Source: JAMLHH01 sp964653095
GTDB lineage: Bacteria; Bacteroidota; Bacteroidia; Chitinophagales; JADIYW01
Assembly: GCA_964653095.1 (NCBI GenBank)
Contig: CAZZEH010000041.1
Span: forward strand, 1 to 23,772
Reading direction: 5' to 3'
DNA: 23,772 nt
Part shown: piece by piece, positions 1 through 6,963 of the stretch
How the letters are laid out: every line of letters starts with the position of its first letter
Numbering within the stretch: position 1 is the stretch's first letter
The notes under the pieces: generated by a model
Told to the model about the DNA's origin: nothing
Seen by the model: the letters and a program-made list of their open reading frames with translations, nothing else
Database searches by the model: none
Program-made: the position numbers and the translations under genes

Positions 1-427
1 TTCTGATTGAAAAATGGCTTTTGTTGCTGTAATACAATATCAAATCTTTGTACTTGTTGTAAAATTCAATTACTGCAAGTTGGCTTTTAGGGTGAATGAT
101 TGTCAATTCCCTAAAATCATTTTCCTTGTGAACAATTTTATAACCAAAAGGAATTGCATCTCTTTCTTTTTCTTTGAAATTAACTTTCCCATCAACAAAT
201 GGTTTATCCGACTTAATACCAAAAAGAAGTTTTACAATTTCTTGATTTGTTTGTGTGTCATTTTTGCCAATAATTATTTTTTCATCTTCCACCTCTATTT
301 TGCAGGATAAAAGAAAGTCATAGAAATGATGATTCGAAAATGTAATCGGTACTTCAAATGGTAGTACATCAGAAAGAATAACTCTCTCTCTTTTGTATTT
401 AATATATTTTTTCTTTCGTGTTTTCAC
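1..427 (-). CDS. drt3b: Probable antiviral reverse transcriptase Drt3b, 5' part only (runs off the window)
   Basis: This frame has no stop from a GTG at 425-427 to the window edge, giving about 142 codons. The GTG overlaps the TGA of the upstream reverse transcriptase by four bases (GTGA), a typical sign of translational coupling. The protein starts with a basic stretch (KTRKKKYIKYKRE), followed by RVILSDVLPFEVPITFSN and HHFYDFLL. I recognise this as the N-terminus of the UG8-type reverse transcriptase Drt3b, partner of Drt3a in DRT type 3 anti-phage systems. The catalytic palm and YxDD box would lie outside the window, so polymerase identity rests on the N-terminal resemblance and on its place behind Drt3a. 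GTG is the likely start because no ATG occurs near the overlap. The alternative is an unrelated accessory protein of a one-polymerase system. Confidence 0.72.
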   Translation of the reverse strand, partial: MKTRKKKYIKYKRERVILSDVLPFEVPITFSNHHFYDFLLSCKIEVEDEKIIIGKNDTQTNQEIVKLLFGIKSDKPFVDGKVNFKEKERDAIPFGYKIVHKENDFRELTIIHPKSQLAVIEFYNKYKDLILYYSNKSHFSIR

Positions 428-1794
428 TTTGTCCAGCGATTCATTATTTTGTTTAATTCTAATGCATTGAATTTTGAAATCTTCGTAGGGTTAAAACCAG
501 ATACAAACGAATTAGAACTTTTGATTCTGGTAGCCAGTTTTGCTGGTAAAGCAAAATTTACAATAAGATTATGAAAAAGCAAGTCCAAATCCTTGAAGTC
601 TTCTATTGTTGAAATTAAACTGTTGGAATAATAAATTCCAGTAATTACATTTCTTTTATTGTTTACTAATCTTGTATTACTCATTAAAAATTTGATTCGT
701 TTAACAAATAATTTTCTCGCTTGTTTTTCATTAAATCTAGACTGTTTTGAGTAAAGTTCAAATGCTTTTTTCAACCTGTCTTCATATCGCTGTTTTTTCC
801 TTGATGAAATTGTTAATTTTAAAGAGATATGTTTACCTGATGCGTATCCTGAAATAAATTTGTAGCCTAAATATTCAAAATCATATTGTTGATTTATATT
901 CTTGTTTGAAATATCAATGAGTTTTGTTTTATCCATACCTTCATTCATTGTTAAACCTTCTTTTGTAAGAATATCTTTTACTTCCTTTTTGTAGTCTCTT
1001 GTTACGTCATTTATTTGAGGCATGAAAATCAAAATAATGTCGTCAACATATCTTGCGAAATACATCAAATTTGGAAGTTGTTTTATTTTTGCATCAATAT
1101 TTCGCATGTAAAGCTCAGTTAAATAAGGACTAATTCCAATTCCTCTAGGAACACCTTTCGTTGAACCTGACTTAATTTTAAATTCACTAAGGATTTGCTG
1201 AATAAAACGCATAGATAAATGCGTTAATAAATTATCGTCATTGATTTTTCTTAATAAATTTTCGTGAGGAATACTTTCGTAAAACTCTTTAATGTCAGTC
1301 TTTAAAATAATTTTTGGAAAGCCATCATCAAGCAAGTTCTTTAATTGACTTATGATAGAGTAACGACTAGATTGTTTGACTTTGTAGAGTTTTCTAAAAT
1401 TGTATTGAAGTTGTTTTAACGTTAGAATGTTTTCAAGGTTATATTCAGTTTTATAAACAGGCTTATCAGTTATTGAGGTATCTTGAATGATTTTCAGTTT
1501 AAAATTTGAAGCTGTAACATTTGAACTTATTGTCCTAAGTTTTGCAGTTATCTTTTGTTCTCGAAGTTCACTTAGTTCATCTTTCTTTTTGTTAATTTTA
1601 TCCCGTTCTTTAATAAATGTATCTCTATCTAAACCTTTTTGTTTGAGTGCCCAAACTTTGTCATTGGCTTCTCTTATTTTTTTGCTAATGTCTGCTATGT
1701 CCTCAAAAAAAATACCTTCTAGATAATTTCCCTTTCGATTCTCTATATCAAGAATCTTTCTGAAATTTTCTAATGAAAAAGATTGATCTAACAT
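424..1794 (-). CDS. drt3a: Antiviral reverse transcriptase Drt3a (UG3 group)
   Basis: This 456-residue RNA-directed DNA polymerase starts at an ATG (1792-1794). It opens with LDQSFSLENFRKILDIENRK, which I recognise as the conserved start of Drt3a proteins. Residues 30-90 form a charged, probably coiled-coil segment. The polymerase fingers and palm follow: SSRYSIISQL near 140-150; motif A KTDIKEFY with Asp167; KGVPRGIGISPYL near 212, in place of the usual QGxPxG; and YVDD at 249-252 with Asp251 and Asp252. LGYKF, the primer-grip-like motif, lies near 310. All three catalytic aspartates are present, so the enzyme should be active. No group II intron maturase or endonuclease domain and no retron-type msr-msd is visible. 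Its stop overlaps the next gene, probably drt3b. Known DRT3 systems combine both polymerases with a non-coding RNA and protect against phage; a candidate region for that RNA lies just upstream. A stand-alone UG-group polymerase is the alternative. Confidence 0.85.
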   Translation of the reverse strand: MLDQSFSLENFRKILDIENRKGNYLEGIFFEDIADISKKIREANDKVWALKQKGLDRDTFIKERDKINKKKDELSELREQKITAKLRTISSNVTASNFKLKIIQDTSITDKPVYKTEYNLENILTLKQLQYNFRKLYKVKQSSRYSIISQLKNLLDDGFPKIILKTDIKEFYESIPHENLLRKINDDNLLTHLSMRFIQQILSEFKIKSGSTKGVPRGIGISPYLTELYMRNIDAKIKQLPNLMYFARYVDDIILIFMPQINDVTRDYKKEVKDILTKEGLTMNEGMDKTKLIDISNKNINQQYDFEYLGYKFISGYASGKHISLKLTISSRKKQRYEDRLKKAFELYSKQSRFNEKQARKLFVKRIKFLMSNTRLVNNKRNVITGIYYSNSLISTIEDFKDLDLLFHNLIVNFALPAKLATRIKSSNSFVSGFNPTKISKFNALELNKIMNRWTK

Positions 1795-1935
1795 TTACTA
1801 TCTGTTTTATTTGTTCTTATTTGATACATGTTCTAAATTGTGGCTAACTTGCTTATAGGCACAACTAAAATACATTTTATTTCGTATATACATGTCATTT
1901 CAGCTGTATAGATGCAACATCTATTGCGCTTATTA
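1795..1935 (-). ncRNA. Candidate structured leader or DRT3 non-coding RNA region upstream of drt3a
   Basis: These 141 bases between the recombinase remnant and drt3a have no coding potential. They contain two hairpins on the drt3a strand. One is at 1908-1924: ATAGATG, a 3-base loop, CATCTAT, perfect over 7 pairs. The other is at 1836-1866: TTGTGCCTA, a 9-base loop, TAGCCACAA, with one C-C mismatch, extendable by two outer pairs. The second ends about 40 bases before the drt3a ATG. DRT3 systems are known to include a non-coding RNA. The two polymerase genes overlap here, so that RNA cannot lie between them; it is either in this region or beyond drt3b. No clear promoter box was found, so the ends are unknown. 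A simple leader or attenuator is possible. Confidence 0.35.
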
Positions 1936-2082
1936 TTACAAATCGTCAAACGGACTTTTTGTATTTTCAATGCTTTTTGTACTGACGTGTGTATATATTT
2001 CTGTAGTACGGCTACTGTTATGTCCTAATAATTCCTGAATAAACTGTATGCCCGTTCCATTTTCAAGGAGATATTCATTCAA
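1936..2082 (-). pseudogene. 3' remnant of a tyrosine recombinase (integrase)
   Basis: Reading on the minus strand, about 48 codons encode NEYLLENGTGIQFIQELLGH, then NSSRTTEIYTHVST, and end in KSPFDDL followed by three consecutive TAA codons (1930-1938). This is the C-terminal end of a phage or XerD-like tyrosine recombinase. It includes the late catalytic His of LLGH and the nucleophile Tyr of IYTHV. The N-terminal domain and the Arg and HxxR boxes are absent. A stop codon lies just upstream in frame at 2086-2088, and the DUF3223 gene ends at the same place. The fragment is a scar of recombination at the junction between the DUF3223 module and the drt3 operon. It has no start codon and is surely non-functional. 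Confidence 0.85.
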
Positions 2083-2398
2083 TCCTCAAATCTTTATTCT
2101 GTCTTTTGACTCTTGCCTGAAAGGAGCGTCCGGAATTTAAACGCTTATTGACAACCCTGAGATTTGCTTTCTCTTTGTGGTATTGGATAAAACTTGCTTT
2201 GAAGTCTTTATCAGCTAATTCATTATGGCCTCCAGACACTGAAATGTATTCAACTTTCTTTATATCCAGATTGTTTAATTCTATAAATCTGTCAACGATT
2301 ACGGAAAAGGTATTCGGCTGTCTGTGGTCAACCACTAAATCTTCATATTTTAAATATTCATTACTTTCCTGACAAGGAGATTTTGATTTAACTGCATG

Positions 2399-2405
2399 TT
2401 TTTTT
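2399..2405 (-). other. Homopolymer frameshift site in the DUF3223 gene
   Basis: Seven A residues on the coding strand, within TATTTTAAAAAAACATGC. One A fewer joins the DUF3223 domain to the HNH-like tail in a single open frame. In the given sequence the first part instead ends seven codons after the run starts, with TCS and a TAA at 2388-2390. Confidence 0.7.
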
Positions 2406-2545
2406 AAAATATTCTTGCTTTACTTTTATTAAATCATCTTGTATTGCTTGGCGACAAGCTTCGGAAAATCTCGTAAAATCTAATCTGGGCGTATTAATAC
2501 GCTTTATATATGAGAATAGAGTTGTTGGCCCATCAAGTCTAACTA

Positions 2546-2581
2546 TTTCAAATATTTTCACATTTTCAAATATTTTCACAT
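2546..2581 (-). repeat. Perfect 18-base tandem duplication inside the DUF3223 gene
   Basis: The units 2546-2563 and 2564-2581 are identical (TTTCAAATATTTTCACAT on the plus strand). The duplication is in frame and gives FNVKIFENVKIFEIV, where relatives as I remember them have a single FxTxxFEIV. It was probably made by replication slippage. Confidence 0.9.
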
Positions 2582-2969
2582 TGAATTTCTCTCTTCCAAT
2601 TATTATTTTAACGATTCCAACACCAATTTTTCTTTTGAAATCAGGATGTAAGCGTACTAAGTCTAAAACATCGCTTAAATCTGTCCCGATTAATTCTTCT
2701 CCAAAATCATAGGAGTTCAATATCTTTTTATAGTGTTCAAGAGCACTTTTTTTAGTTGGAAATTCCTTATCGCCTATTTGAATTGATTTTCTCAAAGTTT
2801 TAATTTCGACGCTGTAGATTGATTCTTTATTTATAAAGCTTTTTACACTTGTTTTCTCTGTCTCTTTATGGTAGTGACAAACAATTACAATAGCTTAAAA
2901 TTACACTTTATTTTCCATATATCAAGCTTATTCTAAAAGGCAAGAATTCACTTATATCGCAATTATAGT

Positions 2970-3105
2970 TTCCTCTTCGCTTGCCAGCGAATCGGAAAGA
3001 CTTGTGGTTTTAAGAGAGTAGGAGTAGAGAGTGATCAGGCGCAGCCTGACCACTCCCCGCTCTATACTGTTACACTGATTCTGTCTTTCCGAACGGAGAG
3101 AGGAA
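2970..3105. repeat. Long nested inverted repeat (cruciform or structured RNA candidate)
   Basis: Four nested arm pairs share one centre. TTCCTCT (2970-2976) pairs with AGAGGAA (3099-3105). CGGAAAGAC (2993-3001) pairs with GTCTTTCCG (3083-3091). TAGAG (3025-3029) pairs with CTCTA (3060-3064). GAGTGATCAGGC (3029-3040) pairs with GCCTGACCACTC (3044-3055) with one mismatch around the loop GCA. The arms are too ordered for chance. The element could be a small non-autonomous mobile repeat, a terminator-like structure or an RNA. No flanking target duplication was found. Confidence 0.6.
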
Positions 3106-3167
3106 TCTCTTATTTTATGAAGTGTACACTGTAATCGCCCATGAAACACGTTGCCGTTAACGCCTAT

Positions 3168-3240
3168 GAAGTGTGTCACTGCGAGTGAAACGAAGCAGTC
3201 TCATGCCGAAGTGCTAATGTGACTCACTCCACTTCACCTC
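3168..3240. repeat. Dispersed-repeat-like segment (GTCACTGCGAGTGAAACGAAG type)
   Basis: GTCACTGCGAGTGAAACGAA followed by GCAGTCTC closely resembles a repetitive intergenic element seen in many bacterial genomes (GTCATTGCGAG...GAAGCAATCTC), as I remember it. It is followed by GAAGTG...CACTTC inside GCC...GGC, a further inverted pair (about 3199-3242). TATGAAGTGT also occurs twice, at about 3116 and 3166. No coding potential. Confidence 0.45.
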
Positions 3241-3257
3241 GGCTATAGTTCGTCTCC

Positions 3258-3308
3258 GTGGTCGGTGAGCATCAGTCGAACCGCTCACTATCCGCACTCG
3301 GCGACCAC
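3258..3308. repeat. Nested hairpin
   Basis: GTGGTCG (3258-3264) pairs perfectly with CGACCAC (3302-3308). Directly inside it GTGAGC (3265-3270) pairs with GCTCAC (3283-3288) around a 12-base loop. This makes 13 perfect pairs with a one-sided bulge of 13 bases. It belongs to the same structured intergenic block. Its role is unknown. Confidence 0.55.
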
Positions 3309-3487
3309 GTTCCGTTCGTAGTGGACGGAATAGGAAAAAGAATTCCGCTCATACGCTTCTTCACATATTGCGAAGTCAAACGCTCCTCATCTCTAATCTC
3401 CAACCTGTCATTCACATCATTCTATACGACAAAACCATATACCTCTCTTTAAAACACATCTCAAAAAGTTTCAACGACTTTTAACTT

Positions 3488-4066
3488 ATAAAATACATAG
3501 TCTCAATTATTTTGATAATTTTGAATATGAATATTAAGGCACTCCAAAATATGAAATACGATGTAATTCTTCTAAACAAAAAAATAGGAGACGTCACCCT
3601 GACCAAAGAAACAAATACTCACGGGGACAGATATAAAATGCGAAGCCGGAGTCAGGCAAAGATGATGTTTATAAAAAAGACATCTTCTATTGATTATGAC
3701 GTGTTGTTTGAGGGAGGGACTTTAGTCGAATCTTTTTATTCCAGCCGTAATGAAGACTATAGTACAGTAACAAAAGTCCGCAAAGAAGATGAGGAGTACA
3801 AAGTGATTTCTAACGACAAAACTTTTAGCGTGAAAGAAAATATTGACTTTTCAAGCATCATGCTTTACTTTAAAGAGCCTGTCGGGATTTCCCGAATATT
3901 TGTAGAACGGATAGGGAATTTTGTTCCGTTGAAAAAGCTCGCGGAAGGCGAATATATTTATGTGCAACCGGACGATACGACCAGCATTTTTCGCTATCGG
4001 GAAGGGAAATTGGCAGAAGTACAGCTGAAGAGAAAAATGGGTTCTGTATTTGTCAGACCGGTATAA
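3488..4066 (+). CDS. DUF6134 family protein, probably exported, start codon altered
   Basis: The body (KYDVILLNKKIGDVTLTKET, YDVLFEGGTLVESFYSSRNE, LYFKEPVGISRIFVERIGNF, EGEYIYVQPDDTTSIFRYRE) matches DUF6134. This is a Bacteroidota family of about 200 residues that I take to be a periplasmic beta-barrel-like protein of unknown function. Such proteins normally start with a signal peptide. Here the frame is open from a TAA at 3482-3484 and reads IKYIVSIILIILNMNIKALQ before the body: a good signal peptide if the ATA at 3488-3490 were ATG. Annotated starts would be TTG at 3512 or ATG at 3527, both of which cut the hydrophobic stretch. I place the start at 3488 because it restores the expected export signal. 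The gene sits right after the structured repeat block. The next gene, on the opposite strand, has a distantly similar C-terminal region. Confidence 0.7.
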   Translation: MKYIVSIILIILNMNIKALQNMKYDVILLNKKIGDVTLTKETNTHGDRYKMRSRSQAKMMFIKKTSSIDYDVLFEGGTLVESFYSSRNEDYSTVTKVRKEDEEYKVISNDKTFSVKENIDFSSIMLYFKEPVGISRIFVERIGNFVPLKKLAEGEYIYVQPDDTTSIFRYREGKLAEVQLKRKMGSVFVRPV

Positions 4067-4149
4067 GCGGTAAAGGTTTGCGTACAGTTATTTGCGCTCA
4101 ACCACCCGGATTCTGATTCTGTGAATGTGAATTAGTTTCCCGGTAAAAA

Positions 4150-6771
4150 TTAATGCCTTTCCTGTCGGATAATAAGATTGCCAAGGGAAGGGATTTTTTG
4201 AATCGACTTGGATAAAAACCCTTTATTCCCATCAATCCACATGATTATGTAATTTTCAGAGTCTTCTAAATTGGCAATCCGTACAATGAAGTGCTCAAAA
4301 TATTTAATATCTTCTGTTCCGATAACTTCCAGCACACAGGGTTTCAACTGATTACTGTATTCATCCGCGAGGTAAATATTTGCTTTATATCCTACTTCCA
4401 ACGGAAGGCGGCTGAGGACGAGTTCTATTCCAATACCGTTCATGATGACATTTCCCGGATTGGCTATATTTTCTTTTCCGTAAGCCGTATTGAAATAGAT
4501 TTTTTCATCCGCAAGTGTCCATTCTTCTTTCTTGTCATTGGAGAAAACTTCCCTATAAACAGGTTCTAAATTTTTATTGTAGTAAAAGTTTTCTGTCACT
4601 CCTTCCTGTCCCTGATCTTGTACAATCCAACGCTCTTTTCCCTGCTTTTCGTAGCTTCTGTTGACTTGAAATTGATGCGTCTTGCCGTTATATTCGTAAG
4701 AGATATAAAATATAAATTCGTTATTAAACAACCAGGGCTTTTTGAATACAAGAGGAGTTGGCTCAAATTCGGAAAGCTCTTTACTTATTGGTTTTTGTAT
4801 TTCTTTAGTCCATTCCGCCATAAGCTTATCTGCAGTGGGATTGGGTACAGGTTTTGACCCGGAACGGACCGTATTATAGAAGAACTGTTCGACGGCATTT
4901 AACGCAACCCGATTGAAATTGGATTCCTGTGCTTCCTGCACTAAAAAATTAATATTTTTCCGCTTTTTCTTTTTCACTGAACTGATAATATCCTGTAGAA
5001 AGTGAATACTCTCATTCAAAATCACATCAGAATTATCTTTTTCCTGAATGAAGAGCAAAGGTTTACTCATTTTGTCAGGGTATGAAGACGGGCTGTTCTT
5101 TTTTAGTTTTTTGAGTCCGCTGTCGGTATATGGATTCCCTACCGTTAAAATTCTTTCGCTTTGAATATACGACCAATGCGGAGGAACCGAGCGCACATAG
5201 CTCTCCAACGTATGATATCCGTTGAGGACAACCGCACCGGCAAACAAATCATGGTTTTTGATGAGACCCATCATTGCTTCGTACCCGCCGTGTCCTTCAC
5301 CGATAAGTAATACCTTTTTGGCATGGACAGTTTTTTGGCTAATTAACTGTTTTATTCCCGATGAAATATCCTCCTGTATAAGCTCGCCCCACTGCTCAAA
5401 TCCACTCTGCAAATAATTTTTACCAAAACCCGAAACTCCTCTGAAATTAGGCTGAAATACGGCATAGCCTTTTTCTGCCAGCATCTGAACAAACGGGTTA
5501 AAGGTGTTGAAGGTGCGATGGGTGAAAATGTGATGATGCAGTAGTACGATAAGCGGTAAATTGTTTTGTTTTTTTTGATTGGGAAGTGTCAGGTACCCCG
5601 TAATCTCTTGGCCGTCCGTGCTTTTGTAGGTAAAAGGTTTTGTGTGAAATACGGATTCTGAGTTTTTATGAAAATCATATTCTGAAGTGATGAGTTCAAA
5701 ACTGAAATTTGCGTGGTCAAAAAGGAAATATTCGCACGGAACAGTATCTGTACATATTTTTAAAATAAGTGCATCAAGTTTGTCCGAAAAACTTTCAATA
5801 TGGATATCTGAATTTGGAAATTTTATTGCGGCAGAATCATAGACTTCCTGCAGAAGAGGTGTTCCCCAATATGATTTTTCAGAAGTATAGTAATAGGATG
5901 TGCCTAAAAAATCTCCGGTTTTGGAATCGAAATAAGCGCGCGAAATATCACTTTTGTTTTCAGGATCCTTTGCAATACGGGTAATTTTTTTCTTTGAAAA
6001 GTCATATTCATAAACCGAACTCAAATCATCCTGAAGAGCATTTGTCGTGAAATAAACTTTGGAATTATCTTCATTCCAGGTCAGGACTTCAAAATCTTCG
6101 TACAGATTGCAGGTCAGCAGCGTATCCAGTGCATAGCCAGGAAGGTTGATTAACAACAGCTTTTGATTGAGCTCTGTATTGGAAACGGCGGAAAGTCTGA
6201 CTTGGTCATCTCTGTCCAAATACATACGGTCTGCATGGAGATAATTGTAAGACAAAGGTTGGGCATTTCCATACTGCAAATTAACCTGAAAAAGTCTTTC
6301 GGTCGGACTGTTTTCTGAACCCATAAGCACGAAAGCTGCAGGTCCCTTCTCGCTGATATGACAGATGACAGGCTCTTTTTCAAGCAAATGCTGGATAGCG
6401 ATTACCTGTTCATTCCCTTTGCCAATATTGTGGAGCAGATTCAGATTGTAAACTTGACTGTTGGAGGAAACAAAGAGGATGGACTCGGAATTGGAAGACC
6501 ATTCAAAATTTGTGACAGAAAAGCCTTTCTCCAACTCAATGATTTTCGTTTTGTTAATGGGTTGAAAGTTGCTTTTTAAAGCAAGATATGTCTGCCCGTT
6601 CTTTCTTTTGGTACATGCCGTATATTCTTCGTCAGGACTGATTTTAAAATTTGAAAAGACCGCAGTAGTGTCCGATATCATCCAATCTCCCCTTAGTAAA
6701 TTCTCAGCTGCTTTAGAATGTATATTTGGTGTTAGGACTAAAATCCAAAATGCAATAAAAACATTACGCAT
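4150..6771 (-). CDS. S9-family prolyl-oligopeptidase-like secreted protein, predicted catalytically inactive
   Basis: This 873-residue protein starts with a signal peptide (MRNVFIAFWILVLTPNIHSK, cleaved around 20-22). Residues of about 30-380 look like the WD/TolB-like beta-propeller of S9 peptidases. Residues of about 400-650 are an alpha/beta hydrolase: LPLIVLLHHH, then GYAVFQPNFRGVSGFGKNYL, then WGELIQEDI. The nucleophile elbow, normally GxSxGG, reads GEGHGG, with Gly493 in the Ser position. The oxyanion HGGP site reads HHHIF. No His occurs where the catalytic GH should be (VQEAQESNFNRVALNAVEQF). An Asp near 579 remains. I infer a pseudo-peptidase, perhaps a binding or scaffold protein. 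The last 200 residues form an extra domain resembling the DUF3108/DUF6134 type, ending LSKSIQKIPSLGNLIIR. It is transcribed away from the following lipoprotein gene across a 190-base AT-rich spacer. Confidence 0.8.
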   Translation of the reverse strand: MRNVFIAFWILVLTPNIHSKAAENLLRGDWMISDTTAVFSNFKISPDEEYTACTKRKNGQTYLALKSNFQPINKTKIIELEKGFSVTNFEWSSNSESILFVSSNSQVYNLNLLHNIGKGNEQVIAIQHLLEKEPVICHISEKGPAAFVLMGSENSPTERLFQVNLQYGNAQPLSYNYLHADRMYLDRDDQVRLSAVSNTELNQKLLLINLPGYALDTLLTCNLYEDFEVLTWNEDNSKVYFTTNALQDDLSSVYEYDFSKKKITRIAKDPENKSDISRAYFDSKTGDFLGTSYYYTSEKSYWGTPLLQEVYDSAAIKFPNSDIHIESFSDKLDALILKICTDTVPCEYFLFDHANFSFELITSEYDFHKNSESVFHTKPFTYKSTDGQEITGYLTLPNQKKQNNLPLIVLLHHHIFTHRTFNTFNPFVQMLAEKGYAVFQPNFRGVSGFGKNYLQSGFEQWGELIQEDISSGIKQLISQKTVHAKKVLLIGEGHGGYEAMMGLIKNHDLFAGAVVLNGYHTLESYVRSVPPHWSYIQSERILTVGNPYTDSGLKKLKKNSPSSYPDKMSKPLLFIQEKDNSDVILNESIHFLQDIISSVKKKKRKNINFLVQEAQESNFNRVALNAVEQFFYNTVRSGSKPVPNPTADKLMAEWTKEIQKPISKELSEFEPTPLVFKKPWLFNNEFIFYISYEYNGKTHQFQVNRSYEKQGKERWIVQDQGQEGVTENFYYNKNLEPVYREVFSNDKKEEWTLADEKIYFNTAYGKENIANPGNVIMNGIGIELVLSRLPLEVGYKANIYLADEYSNQLKPCVLEVIGTEDIKYFEHFIVRIANLEDSENYIIMWIDGNKGFLSKSIQKIPSLGNLIIRQERH

Positions 6772-6963
6772 AAAACTTGACTTATAATTTGGGATAAAAT
6801 ATACCTAAAAAGCGAGTAGTTTATTTAGAAAAAGAGATTGAATTTTGAAATGTTAGGAATATTTAGGATAAAATATCACACCGTTTAAAAATAATATTTC
6901 GGGAGAAAGGGAGATATAAAGTAAAAAATGTAAATTGCTTTTGCTTAACGTTAATTTTACAAT

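Larger units (their letters stand above)
2075..2795 (-). pseudogene. DUF3223 (DCL-like) protein with HNH-like C-terminal region, interrupted by a frameshift
   Basis: Two adjacent minus-strand frames make one protein. Part one (2388-2795, TTG start, 135 residues) is a DUF3223 domain: IQIGDKEF near the start, SALEHYKKILNSYDFGEEL, HPDFKRKIGVGI, FEIVRLDG and FSEACRQAIQDDL. Part two (about 2075-2400) carries SPCQES, LVVDHRQPNTFSVIVDRF, ANLRVVNKRLNSGRS and a basic end. This resembles the nuclease-like tail of DUF3223 proteins, with a DH pair, although the second Cys pair of a typical HNH is missing. The switch falls at a run of seven A residues (2399-2405 on this strand). With six, the frame reads through as FKKHAVKSKSP. 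The gene is therefore either broken or a one-base homopolymer error is present. The second part also has an internal GTG at 2335. An 18-base in-frame duplication adds six residues before FEIVRLDG. DUF3223 proteins have no settled bacterial function. The place beside DRT3 suggests island cargo, perhaps defence. Confidence 0.72.
2796..3487. other. Non-coding intergenic region with structured repeats
   Basis: This stretch of about 690 bases has no gene I can support. Bases 2796-2950 are AT-rich and upstream of the DUF3223 gene; I found no exact TAnnTTTG box. Bases 2950-3330 are richer in GC than the flanks and hold three groups of nested inverted repeats, listed separately. Bases 3330-3487 hold nothing I recognise except the lead into the DUF6134 gene. 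Two short open frames here (75 and 64 codons) have the composition of chance frames in repeat DNA, match no family I know, and are not annotated. Confidence 0.6.

Noticed and set aside
14..310. Plus-strand open frame of 98 codons at the left edge
   Set aside because: It is the exact antisense mirror of the drt3b codons, Phe/Asn/Ile-rich, with no family resemblance.
424..2075. Retron or group II intron as the source of the reverse transcriptase
   Set aside because: No msr-msd inverted repeat pattern, no maturase/endonuclease domain and no intron domain V-like structure; the N-terminus fits Drt3a.
2952..3452. Two open frames (75 codons minus, 64 codons plus) in the repeat block
   Set aside because: They lie over inverted repeats, have no recognisable motif and no start signal; chance frames.
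1800..3500. Attachment-site direct repeats bounding the island
   Set aside because: No matching flanking repeat or tRNA end was found by eye, and the left border is outside the window.
6792..6876. GGATAAAATAT found twice (6792-6802 and 6866-6876) between divergent genes
   Set aside because: Short and AT-rich in an AT-rich spacer; it could be chance and no promoter consensus overlaps it.
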